Assembly: GCA_023954815.1 (NCBI GenBank)
Contig: JAGSHB010000041.1
Coordinates: forward strand, 1-37,444
Length of the DNA: 37,444 nucleotides
From: Myxococcales bacterium
GTDB lineage: Bacteria > Myxococcota_A > UBA9042
Direction of reading: 5' to 3'
Every line of letters starts with the position of its first letter. The stretch's first letter is position 1. This document shows positions 18,083 through 26,227 of the stretch, piece after piece. Position numbers and translations under genes: made by a program. The notes below the pieces were generated by a model. The model saw only the letters and a program-made list of their open reading frames with translations. It did not search any database and was not told where the DNA came from.

Positions 18083-18414
18083 GACAATCCTCCGCTACCC
18101 CGCAGCACGCGCGTGATTTTACGCAGCAGCGCCTGCTCGCGCGCCGCCAACTCGCCGTCACAGACGGCGGCTTGCTCCAGATCTTCGATCAGCATCGCGC
18201 GCATATGTTGCGGAACGGCCTCGGCAATGGGCGTCACATCGGCACCCAAATTAACCCTGCCCATGACCTCCTTGAGATCGTCAGCGGACAGCGACAGCCG
18301 AGCGGCCGTCTCGTTGAGGAAAGCGTATTCTTCATCCGTCACCTGAAAATCAGCCACCAGCAGGTGGGCAATCAACTCGAGGTGACGCTGTCGGTCGCGT
18401 AGGTCGTTGCTCAT
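18079..18414 (-). CDS. TerB-like protein, first copy
   Basis: A 111-residue helical protein with the same TerB-like layout as the next gene: DRQRHLELIAHLLVADFQVTDEEYAFLNETAARL, then MLIEDLEQAAVCDGELAAREQALLRKITRVL, with the acidic CDGELAAREQ motif near residue 85-95. The ATG at 18414 is chosen because GGAG lies 5 bases before it; the frame stays open to 18561 without support. Its stop overlaps the start of the second copy. It follows the cyclase gene by 100 bases and probably belongs to the same transcript. Its presence next to a nucleotide cyclase is not a pattern I know, so its role is an inference only. Confidence 0.72.
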   Translation of the reverse strand: MSNDLRDRQRHLELIAHLLVADFQVTDEEYAFLNETAARLSLSADDLKEVMGRVNLGADVTPIAEAVPQHMRAMLIEDLEQAAVCDGELAAREQALLRKITRVLRGSGGLS

Positions 18415-18514
18415 CGAATCTCCGCAGTGCGGTCGGGCGCAGGGGCATCGCGCGTGAATGCCTAGTGTGGCGGCCTGAGGCTCCTTCGCCAAGGGGAGTG
18501 TGCGGATTGCCCTT

Positions 18515-19595
18515 TCAGCTGAGGCGGTAGGGCTGCACTGGGATGGATTTTCCTTTGACATGCATGGGATCTAGCGCTTGCCTGGCGATCTCATCTGGCA
18601 TGCATTCGCGGGTTCGCTCACTGGCCCACACCTCCCGTGCGGGCGCATGGCCACAATATCGAGCCGCGAGGTTCACCGTATCGCCGATGACCGTGTACTC
18701 CATCTGCTTTGGACTACCGATGTTGCCGCAGATCATCTGACCGGTTGCGACGCCGATACCGACCTTGAGCGTACCCACCTCCGGGAAGGCGCCGGCGGCG
18801 TTCATCTCCGCGACCACAGACTGAATTTCCAAGGCACAGCGGGCAGCCCGTTCGGCCTGGTCGACCTGGTCTGCCGGCGCATTCCACACCACAACGACTG
18901 CATCGCCGATGAATTTATCGAGATACCCATCCCATTTTTCCACCACCTCGACGACCCACGTGAAGTAGCGATTCATCACATCCGCGACCTGCCTGGGCAT
19001 GAGCTTTTCACTCATGGCGGTGAAGCCACGCACGTCTGCGAACAGCACCGAGGCTTCTCGCTGGCTCGCCGGGATGAGGGCGTCGCCGTGCCGCGCCTTG
19101 ATCGCATCCCGAACCTTGTCCGAGACATCGATACCGAAGGCGCGGTCCATCTTTTGGGCGAGAGAGAGCTCGTCGACCATGCGGTTGAACTGCTCGGCCA
19201 CCTCGCGGAACTCGATGCTGCCGCCCGGCTCAACGTGTACGTCCCGCGCGCCCTGGGCCACCTCTTGCAAGGCGCCGTGCAGAGGAATGATGCTTACTCA
19301 GCAGCACGCCACCGGTCAGCGCGATGGGCGGCAGTAGCAGCGCTGTAGCCAGACGCGGCCCGGAATGGCGGGCGATTTGCGCGAAATGAACGCGGTGCTC
19401 CAACCAGGTCGCCAGACCCCACGCCGCCGCGATGAAGAGCGCGTGACCGATCGCCGACAGCCCGTCCTGATGACCGATCTTGCGGGCGACCATGACCACG
19501 AGCGCCCCCACAATCAGGGGGATCAGGAGCTACCTGGGAAAGGCGGCGGCCTTGCGCGCATCGATCACCCGCGGGGGCGTTTGCGTATCGGTCAT
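18515..19595 (-). pseudogene. Membrane-anchored class III adenylate/guanylate cyclase, disrupted by a stop codon and a frameshift
   Basis: The catalytic domain is intact (18515 to about 19090): VLFADVRGFTAMSE with the first metal Asp, LDKFIGDAVVVVWNAP with the second, and MEYTVIGDTVNLAARYCG. This is a class III cyclase that makes cAMP or cGMP. A HAMP-like linker (REVAEQFNRMVDELSLAQKMDRAFG) precedes it. Upstream, two transmembrane stretches are encoded in another frame (about 19290-19530): IPLIVGALVVMVARKI and ATALLLPPIALTGGVLL. The gene would start at ATG 19595, preceded by GGAGG and overlapping the stop of the upstream lipoprotein gene. Codon 22 is TAG (19530-19532). A one-base skip is needed near 19300 to join the TM part (GVLLS) to the catalytic part (IIPLHGALQEVAQG). 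With both repaired the protein would be about 359 residues. A shorter TTG start at 19270 could still yield a soluble catalytic domain. Confidence 0.72.
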
Positions 19596-21016
19596 GGCGT
19601 CCCTCCGCTGGTCTTGGCCCTGGTCTCGGCCTTTGCCGGGCCTGTGCGAAGCGCACGCGATTGTGGGGCGGTGCAGGCCGGTCCGGCGCTGGGCGGGTAG
19701 GGGCGCGTGGGCAAGGTCAGCAGCAAGCGAGGCCGGTGCCAGCGCGCAGACAGGCCGGTGCGGACCGCAGCGAGGCTCAGGCCCAACTGTTTGCGTAGGA
19801 ACGCCACACCATCAGCGGGCAGCGTGCCCTGCCAAGCGAGCGCGATGAGCCACAGGTTCTCCGCATTGCGCGGTTTCGCCTCCTTGCGGGCCCGCGCGAT
19901 GAACGTCTGCGCCTGAGCGACCCGCACCGGTTGCGCGGCCGCACGAATCCGAGTGGCAGCTGCCGTGGCGAGCTGGTGGTCGATGGTCTGCACATCGCTG
20001 CCTGCGCTGCCCTTGCTGCCTGCGCTGCCCTTGCTGCCCTCGGCGCCCTTGCTGTCTGCCGCCGCCCCGGCCAATCCGAGGTTCAGGGTGTGTGAGCCCA
20101 GCGCGCGGTTGCCGATGACAGCCGTGCCTACGAGCACCCGCTGCTGGGTGGGCGCTCCTTTGGGCGACGTGTGCCGTGGCCCGCATCTGTCGATCGAGAG
20201 TTTGACCGGTACCCGCAGACCAAATGGTGAGCTGAGCTGTGCGCCAACGGTCTTGGCCAGGGCCGCACAGCTGCCACTCGCCTGCACCTCAAATCGCAGC
20301 GACGTCGCGCTGACCACCGCCGTCAGCCAGCGGCGGGCGCTCGCGTGGTCTTTGCCGCCAAGCTCCCGCACCAGCTTGTGTTGTAGCCAAGCCGAAAAGG
20401 GCAGGGCGCTGCGCGCGGCTCGGAGCGCCTCGTGCTTGGCGGCCAGTTTCAGGCTCGCCTTGCGCCACGCCGCGACCGTCGGGTCATCTGGCGGCAGCTG
20501 TAAGGTCCAGGCGGCTGCATGGCGGACCGCGGCCAGTCTTCCTGTCTGCAGGGCGAGCACTTCCTTCCAGAGCAGCGCCCCCGCCCTGACCATGAGCGCC
20601 TTGGCCCTGTTCTTCTCCGCGGTTTCGATCCAGCGGGTGCGCGCGAAGCCCGCCGCCTTGCCAAAGATCTGGCGAGCGGTGGTAGGGCGCAGTTGCGTCT
20701 CCAGTTGGCCGATGGCGGCTTCCGCGAAGCGCGTGGCAGCCGTATCGCGTCGCTGCTGCAGGTGGGTGCAGTGGCCATGCTTACGAGCTTGCGTCATCGC
20801 CTGGTGGTAACGCGCGGCTGCTGGCCCCCAGCGCTTGGCCTGGGCCTCTGCATCCCCCCGTGCCCGGAGCTTGGCGAGCAATGGCTCAGCCGGAGTCTGA
20901 GTGTTCGCCGCGGCCACCTGATTGGCCGGCGCGGCCCCGCTGCAGCCGCTCGTCATCAGCACGACTACAACGAAAACGCTCGCCATTGGGGCCAAATTTG
21001 TCGTCTGAAACCGCAT
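19592..21016 (-). CDS. Helical lipoprotein with TPR-like region
   Basis: A 474-residue lipoprotein starting MRFQTTNLAPMASVFVVVVLMTSGC, lipidated at Cys25. The mature part is mostly Ala/Arg-rich helix of TPR-like character (RWGPAAARYHQAMTQARKH, TARQIFGKAAGFARTRWIETAEKNRAKAL). It is followed by a more beta-like central part (RFEVQASGSCAALAKTVGAQL...VPVKLSIDRCG) with two cysteines, and by a Ser/Gly/Lys repeat (about residues 323-341) made by an 18-bp tandem repeat. A proline-rich tail ends the protein. No named family is evident. Its stop codon overlaps the start of the cyclase gene (ATGA at 19592-19595), so it heads the lipoprotein-cyclase-TerB-TerB cluster and may be a periplasmic partner of the cyclase (inference). 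An alternative start is ATG 20986. Confidence 0.72.
   Translation of the reverse strand: MRFQTTNLAPMASVFVVVVLMTSGCSGAAPANQVAAANTQTPAEPLLAKLRARGDAEAQAKRWGPAAARYHQAMTQARKHGHCTHLQQRRDTAATRFAEAAIGQLETQLRPTTARQIFGKAAGFARTRWIETAEKNRAKALMVRAGALLWKEVLALQTGRLAAVRHAAAWTLQLPPDDPTVAAWRKASLKLAAKHEALRAARSALPFSAWLQHKLVRELGGKDHASARRWLTAVVSATSLRFEVQASGSCAALAKTVGAQLSSPFGLRVPVKLSIDRCGPRHTSPKGAPTQQRVLVGTAVIGNRALGSHTLNLGLAGAAADSKGAEGSKGSAGSKGSAGSDVQTIDHQLATAAATRIRAAAQPVRVAQAQTFIARARKEAKPRNAENLWLIALAWQGTLPADGVAFLRKQLGLSLAAVRTGLSARWHRPRLLLTLPTRPYPPSAGPACTAPQSRALRTGPAKAETRAKTSGGTP
19997..20050. repeat. Three tandem 18-bp units inside the lipoprotein gene
   Basis: The unit GCTGCCTGCGCTGCCCTT (plus strand) occurs exactly at 19997-20014 and 20015-20032, and with a few changes at 20033-20050; a partial fourth follows. 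On the coding (minus) strand each unit encodes a Lys-Gly-Ser-Ala-Gly-Ser-type hexapeptide, giving a flexible linker. Unit length is a multiple of three, so copy-number change would keep the frame. Confidence 0.8.
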
Positions 21017-21657
21017 CCTATGCCGCCCGAATCAAGACTATGAAGCCAACGGCGCCAGTGTGGGTTGCCCATTGCAAACCGTCCAGGGCGAGGCCACAGG
21101 TTCTCGTGGGTACCGATAGGGAGCGCGAGCGCTGTGCGATGGAATGCCTCCGCGTGCACTTGAGCTAGCGGACAGCCGCAGTCCCATGGGCTGGGTTGGG
21201 CAGCGGCTCCTTCCTGTTTCCAGGAAGACGTTTGAGCTAGCCCAACTCCAGCCCCACCACCGGTTCGAACAGCGCCAACGTCCGCCGTGGCCTCGTCACC
21301 CACCGCCCGCCCAGGTCCAGCGCGTCGATCGATATGAAGCTCCGAATCGCCTCAGGGACACCGAAGAACTCGGGCCGCAGTCCGCCTGCTCGCCCTGGCA
21401 CAGCCATCCATTGCCTCGGAACCGTAGTCGCGCTCGTCGCTCCTATAAAAACAAGTGCATGCATCCAGTCGCCAACGTCGAAGTCAGGCGATATGTGCGG
21501 AGAGCGCAGCCTGTGCTCAGGTCGAGCCAAGCCCGCTTGCACGGCGACTGATCAAAGTTACATGGACCGAAAGCGCTCAAATCAGTAGCCTGCCAGACCG
21601 CATCAGACTGAGCGTCATGGCCCAGCAGTGAAAATGAGCCTCGAGAGGGAGACAGGT
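21017..21657. other. Gap between the cyclase cluster and the IgGFc-binding-like lipoprotein gene
   Basis: The two flanking genes diverge, so promoters for both should lie here. Apart from the doubtful minus-strand frame at 21237-21542 I see no gene, RNA or repeat. The 21440-21620 part is noticeably lower in G+C than the flanks, which fits promoter DNA or decayed sequence. Confidence 0.4.
21237..21542 (-). CDS. Possible small or remnant ORF
   Basis: A 101-codon frame starting at GTG. Its 3' half (RPEFFGVPEAIRSFISIDALDLGGRWVTRPRRTLALFEPVVGLELG) has G/C-rich third positions as in real genes here, while the 5' part looks less coding-like. There is no signal peptide and no good ribosome-binding site. 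It could be a small real gene, or the 3' relic of a larger gene that has decayed. I recognise no family. Confidence 0.25.
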   Translation of the reverse strand: MQAGLARPEHRLRSPHISPDFDVGDWMHALVFIGATSATTVPRQWMAVPGRAGGLRPEFFGVPEAIRSFISIDALDLGGRWVTRPRRTLALFEPVVGLELG

Positions 21658-24054
21658 ATGGCGCGCGCGCAATTGAGCAGCATCCACCCGAATGAAGCAC
21701 CGACAGCCCAGCGCCGACGTGTGGCTGATCTGTGGCAAATCGCCCTGATTTTGACGGTGATCGGTAGCTTTTCCGCTGGTTGTTCGTCCAACGACGGTAC
21801 GCAGAACGTCGGCTTTGGTGTGCCGGCCGGGGATGCCGTGGGCGTGGATTCGGGCAAACGCCCGGATACGTCGAGCGACAGTACGGCCCAGCAAAGCGGC
21901 GATGCACAGAGCACGACCGGTGACGCTAGCGCGAGTGCCGACGTGGCTGTCCTCACCGGCGAGCCCTGCGCCAAGGCCAACGCGTGCACCAAGTTCAAGC
22001 CCACGCCTTACTGCAAACTCGACGCCCAAGTCTGCGTGCAATGCCTCGTCGACTTCCACTGCCAGTCGACGACCAATCACTGTGACAAGTCGACCTACAC
22101 CTGTACCGAAGAAAGCTGTGTCCCTGGGACCGCCGCTTGCAAGAGTGGCTTCTTGGAGGTCTGCAAAAGCGACGGTAAAGGCTTCGACGTATCAGAGTGC
22201 CCGGACGCCAAGCCGGTCTGCGCAGGTGGGGCGTGTCGATTGTGTGCTCCCACCCAGAAATACTGTGAAAAACCTGCTGTTCCGGGTGGCGTGAGCAAGA
22301 AGGTGATGCAGTGTGACGGCTCAGGCAACGCCGCCAATGTGGTGCAAACCTGCACCGGTGAGCAGGTCTGCAACAATGGCGAATGCGGCGTCTGCGTGCC
22401 CGGCGCCAAGCGCTGCGGCGGCCAAAAAGCGGAGATTTGCGCCACGGACGGCAGCGGCTGGACTGTGCTCGAGGACTGCCCCAGCAAGGGGCTGACCTGC
22501 CTTGGCGGTCTCTGCGTCAACCCTTGCTCCAGTGACTTCAAGAGCGGCACCAACGTCGGCTGCGACTACTGGGCCGTCGACTTGGACAACGCCAAGGACG
22601 TCGGCGGCGGCAAGGTGTACGACGCGCAGAACGCCCAGTTTGCAGTGATCGTGTCCAACACGGCCGACAGCGCCGCGACCGTCACGGTGACCCTGGGCGT
22701 CGACAAGACCAAGCCAGGCGCGAAGTTCAAGACGTGGACGGTGCCTGCCAAGGGCCTGCAGGTGATCAACCTGCCGGACAAGAGCTGGGGCGTGCCCAAC
22801 CAGAACCAGGACGGATCGAACAAGAACAGCCGGGCCTATCGGATTCAGTCGACCCAGCCGATCGTGGCCTACCAGTTCAATCCGTTGTCGAACCAGGGCG
22901 TGTTCTCAAATGACGCCTCGCTGCTGCTGCCCACGGGCTCCATCGGCAAGGAGTACTGGATCGTCAGTCGCTCGCAGCTGGGCACGAAGTTTCGCAGTTA
23001 CTTCACGGTGGTCGCGACCATGCCCGGCGTGACCAAGGTGGATGTGGTGACGTCAGCGCCAGCGCTGCAGGTCGGAACGCAGAGCCTCTCGGTCGGCAAG
23101 AAGATTACGTTCACGCTCAACCAGGGTCAGGTGCTCAACATCGAATCCAACAAGGAAGGCGCCGACCTCACCGGCTCGTGGGTCAAATCCGACAAGGCGG
23201 TCGTGGTCTTCGGCGGCTCAGAGGCCAGCAACTCACCGAACGTCGGCAACTGCATCCCTAATCCGAAGAGCTTCTCCGGCGCCAAGGTTTGCGCCGGCAG
23301 CACCAATGGCGGGGGGTTCGGCAAGGCGTGCACCAAAGACAGCCAATGCCCGCCCGCATGTTGCGCCGATCACCTCGAAGAGCAGCTGTTTCCCGTCAAG
23401 GCGTGGGGCAAGACCTATGTTGCAGCGCGCTTAAGCCCACGCGGCAAAGAAAAAGACGCTTGGCGGATTGTAGCCAAGGAAAACGGTACAAAAGTCACAC
23501 TTCAGCCATATATCGGAGTCACTGTCCCGGTCCTCAACCAGGGGCAATCGTTTGAGTTTGAGACCACCGCGGACTTTGTGATTACAGGCTCCAAGCCCAT
23601 CATGGTCGCGCAGTACATGGCCTCAAGCTACGCCACGATGACGAAGGAAAACCCGACCTGCTCCTCGGATGCGTCCTGCAAGATTCAGCACGGCGTTATC
23701 GCCAAGTGTACGTCGGCCGGGTTCTCCAAGGTGTGCGCCCCGATCGGCGACCCATCCTTGATTTTGGACGTCGCCACGACCCAATACCTCAAGGAGTACC
23801 TCTTCTTGGTGCCGAGCAAGTACAAGCTCAACTACCTGACGGTCATCGCGCCCAAGGGGGCGCAGGTGAAGTTGGACAACGGGATCCTCGCGCCGACTGG
23901 CTTCAAGCCGGTGGTCGGCTCGAACTGGACGGTTGCACGCCTACCCGTGGCTCCTGGCAAGCATACGCTCATCAGCAGCCACCCAAGCGGACTCTTCGTC
24001 TACGGTTATGACGATGACGTGAGCTATGGCTATCCCGGCGGGGCAGGGCTGTAG
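21658..24054 (+). CDS. Cys-rich lipoprotein with IgGFc-binding-like domain
   Basis: A 798-residue surface lipoprotein. A hydrophobic stretch ends in the lipobox FSAGC (Cys42). An Asp/Ser/Thr-rich spacer (about 45-105) follows, then a Cys-rich region (about 105-295) with repeated CxxGxC-type units (KRCGGQKAEICATDGSGW, CTGEQVCNNGECGVCVPG). From about residue 305 comes an IgGFc-binding-like N-terminal domain, recognisable from YWAVDLDN, the beta-rich stretch around VPAKGLQVINLPDKSW, QPIVAYQFNPLSN, SNDASLLLPTGSIGKEYWIVS and EEQLFPVKAWGKTYVAARL. Such domains in delta-type bacteria are thought to be adhesive or protein-binding modules. AGGGAG lies 6 bases before ATG 21658. It ends with FVYGYDDDVSYGYPGG, usual for the family. 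It is probably exposed outside the outer membrane. Confidence 0.85.
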   Translation: MARAQLSSIHPNEAPTAQRRRVADLWQIALILTVIGSFSAGCSSNDGTQNVGFGVPAGDAVGVDSGKRPDTSSDSTAQQSGDAQSTTGDASASADVAVLTGEPCAKANACTKFKPTPYCKLDAQVCVQCLVDFHCQSTTNHCDKSTYTCTEESCVPGTAACKSGFLEVCKSDGKGFDVSECPDAKPVCAGGACRLCAPTQKYCEKPAVPGGVSKKVMQCDGSGNAANVVQTCTGEQVCNNGECGVCVPGAKRCGGQKAEICATDGSGWTVLEDCPSKGLTCLGGLCVNPCSSDFKSGTNVGCDYWAVDLDNAKDVGGGKVYDAQNAQFAVIVSNTADSAATVTVTLGVDKTKPGAKFKTWTVPAKGLQVINLPDKSWGVPNQNQDGSNKNSRAYRIQSTQPIVAYQFNPLSNQGVFSNDASLLLPTGSIGKEYWIVSRSQLGTKFRSYFTVVATMPGVTKVDVVTSAPALQVGTQSLSVGKKITFTLNQGQVLNIESNKEGADLTGSWVKSDKAVVVFGGSEASNSPNVGNCIPNPKSFSGAKVCAGSTNGGGFGKACTKDSQCPPACCADHLEEQLFPVKAWGKTYVAARLSPRGKEKDAWRIVAKENGTKVTLQPYIGVTVPVLNQGQSFEFETTADFVITGSKPIMVAQYMASSYATMTKENPTCSSDASCKIQHGVIAKCTSAGFSKVCAPIGDPSLILDVATTQYLKEYLFLVPSKYKLNYLTVIAPKGAQVKLDNGILAPTGFKPVVGSNWTVARLPVAPGKHTLISSHPSGLFVYGYDDDVSYGYPGGAGL

Positions 24055-24061
24055 CGCCCCG

Positions 24062-25123
24062 ATGGCCCGTCGCCCGCCCTCCCGCGCCCGTTTTGTAGAG
24101 CGTACCCCGCCCGCCTTTGGCCATGTCGATTCGGTCTGGCTGGATCTGCCCGTGCATCCCTGGCAGGCCGGACAGCGCGCCGATATTTGGCTGAGCGAGA
24201 CCATCGTGCGCTTGGGTCGCGATCGCGCGCAGGTCATCTGCTATCACGGTGATTTGAGAGATGCGGCGGGTCCGCTCAAGGCGTCGTCGCGGGTCAAACC
24301 GGGGATGCTGCGGCTTTGGCGCTTGCCGCCCGACCGCCCCTACGACGTGCTGCAGACGCCCACTGTGCTGCATGACGACACGGACCTGCTGGTGCTTGGC
24401 AAGCCCGCTGGTCTGGCTGTGCATCCCTCCGCTCGCTACCACCACCGCACCATCACCGCCTGGCTCAGCGCCCACTACGGGCCGGATACGCGCCCGTGCC
24501 ACCGGCTCGATGTGGAGACGTCGGGCGTGCTGGTTTGCGCGCACCATCGCAGCGCTGAAAACGCCATTAAACAGGCTTTTCGCGGCGGGTTGGTCGAAAA
24601 GACCTACCTTGGCGTCGTGCGTGGCGACTTCACCAGACCAGCGATGATCGACCAACCGCTAGCGTTGCAAGGCGGCCGCGGTCTTGTGGCCATCCGGATG
24701 CTGCCCGACCCCCATGGCTTGCCCGCTCAGACAGAGATCCAACCGCTGATGGTCGCCGATGGGCGCTCACTCATCGCGCTGCGGCCCCTCACCGGCCGCC
24801 AACACCAGCTACGCGCCCACTTGGCACACCTCGGCTATCCATTGGTCGGCGACAAGCTCTACGGCATGGGCGACGCTTGGTTTGATGCGTGGACCCGGGG
24901 CCGCGACACGACCTCGTTGGGGCGGCTCGACCATCAGCGCCACGCGTTGCACGCCTACAGGCTCGCCCTGCATCTCAGCGGCACAGCCATGGAATTCGTG
25001 GCGCCGATCCCGCCAGATTTTCCGTGGTCGCTGCACGCGCCTTTACCCACAATCGCCCGGATATCCGGGGCCAAAGTTCAAAACCGGCCTGCCGTGACGC
25101 CTCCAGAGGGCGGCCATGCATAA
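24062..25123 (+). CDS. RluA-family pseudouridine synthase
   Basis: A 353-residue protein that converts uridine to pseudouridine in rRNA or tRNA. The catalytic motif is PCHRLDVETSGVLVCA, with catalytic Asp at residue 150 in HRLD. It is followed by KTYLGVVRGDF, LTGRQHQLRAHLAHLGYPLVGDKLYG and the C-terminal RQHAL-type segment, all typical of the RluA family. The N-terminal 90 residues could hold an S4-like RNA-binding region (ADIWLSETIVRLGRDRAQVICYHGDL...RVKPGMLRLWRLP). The target uridine cannot be determined. ATG 24062 is preferred because an in-frame ATG at 24026 lies inside the preceding gene; neither has a strong ribosome-binding site. It overlaps the metal exporter gene by 8 bases, so the two are likely co-translated. 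Confidence 0.88.
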   Translation: MARRPPSRARFVERTPPAFGHVDSVWLDLPVHPWQAGQRADIWLSETIVRLGRDRAQVICYHGDLRDAAGPLKASSRVKPGMLRLWRLPPDRPYDVLQTPTVLHDDTDLLVLGKPAGLAVHPSARYHHRTITAWLSAHYGPDTRPCHRLDVETSGVLVCAHHRSAENAIKQAFRGGLVEKTYLGVVRGDFTRPAMIDQPLALQGGRGLVAIRMLPDPHGLPAQTEIQPLMVADGRSLIALRPLTGRQHQLRAHLAHLGYPLVGDKLYGMGDAWFDAWTRGRDTTSLGRLDHQRHALHAYRLALHLSGTAMEFVAPIPPDFPWSLHAPLPTIARISGAKVQNRPAVTPPEGGHA

Positions 25124-26078
25124 CCACGGTCTCTCAGCTGGCCATGAGCACCACGGTCATCACCGCCCCAAGGACGCATCCAGTGAGCGTGCGTTGACCT
25201 GGGCACTGGCCCTGAACGCGACGTTTTTGGTGATCGAAGCCGCCGTGGGGTGGTGGGCTAATTCCTTGGCGCTGCTCTCCGACGCGGCCCACATGCTCAG
25301 TGACGTGACGGCCCTGGCGATCGCGCTGATTGCGACCCGCCTCGCTGGGCATGCCGCCACCGCCGCTCGCACGTTTGGCCTGCGTCGAGCGGAACCTGTC
25401 GGCGCTTTCGTCAACGCCCTTGGGCTGGTGGTCGCCTGCATTTTTATCTTCGCCGAGGCCGCTGAGCGACTCACTTCCCAGGCGCCGGATGTGCCCGGTA
25501 TGCCGGTGTTTGTGATCGGCGCGGTCGGTCTGACCATCAACCTGGGCAGCGCCTGGGCCCTGGCACGCGGCAACCGTGACAACCTCAATATTCGGGGCGC
25601 GCTGCTGCACATGATGGCTGATGCGTTGGGCTCGCTGGGCGCCATGATTGCCGCGGTCGCGATCATGGGTGGCATCGCTTGGGCCGATAGCGCGGTCAGC
25701 GTGTTCATCGGTGCGTTGGTGTTGGTATCTGCGATTGGGCTGGTCAAAGACGCCGGCCGCGTGCTCCTGGAGATGACCCCGCCAGGCGTCGATCTAGACG
25801 AGATGACCCGGCAAATGGTCGAGCTGCCCGGGGTCCGAGACGTACACGACCTGCATGTGTGGAGCTTGGACGGACAATACACGCTACTTACAGCGCATAT
25901 TGTAGTGGGCGACGCTGTACCGACAGAGCCCGTGCGATTGGCGGCAGAACAATTGCTCAAAGCACACTTTGGAATCGAACATCACACGCTGCAACTCGAA
26001 AGAGACGCGACCTGTGAATCGTCCGTCTGTGCTGCATGCGGCGGCCCATCGTCGTCATCAGATGAACGCAGGGCTTGA
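25116..26078 (+). CDS. Cation diffusion facilitator (zinc/cobalt/cadmium exporter type)
   Basis: A 320-residue CDF/CzcD-ZitB-type protein that exports divalent metal ions across the inner membrane in exchange for protons. It has six hydrophobic helices, the transport-site motif HxxxD in SDAAHMLSDV (His59, Asp63) and its second copy HMMADALGSLG (His165, Asp169), and a C-terminal cytoplasmic domain (VDLDEMTRQMVELPGVRDVHDLHVWSLDG). The N-terminus is His-rich (HNHGLSAGHEHHGHH) and the last 30 residues carry CESSVCAACGG. Both could bind metal. The start ATG overlaps the end of the pseudouridine synthase gene by 8 bases. The substrate is most likely Zn(II), by family only. Confidence 0.93.
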   Translation: MHNHGLSAGHEHHGHHRPKDASSERALTWALALNATFLVIEAAVGWWANSLALLSDAAHMLSDVTALAIALIATRLAGHAATAARTFGLRRAEPVGAFVNALGLVVACIFIFAEAAERLTSQAPDVPGMPVFVIGAVGLTINLGSAWALARGNRDNLNIRGALLHMMADALGSLGAMIAAVAIMGGIAWADSAVSVFIGALVLVSAIGLVKDAGRVLLEMTPPGVDLDEMTRQMVELPGVRDVHDLHVWSLDGQYTLLTAHIVVGDAVPTEPVRLAAEQLLKAHFGIEHHTLQLERDATCESSVCAACGGPSSSSDERRA

Positions 26079-26227
26079 CGCGCAGGCCTACAATGGGACA
26101 AAGCTGATGCCGCGCGAGCGATTTGCGCACCAGTGGCATGGCTGAGAGCAGCGTACCGCAACGCCCATGTGGCGCGGGTACAGACCGAAGCCGGCCCCAC
26201 CGGGTCAGTGCGAAGCAGGGGGATGTG

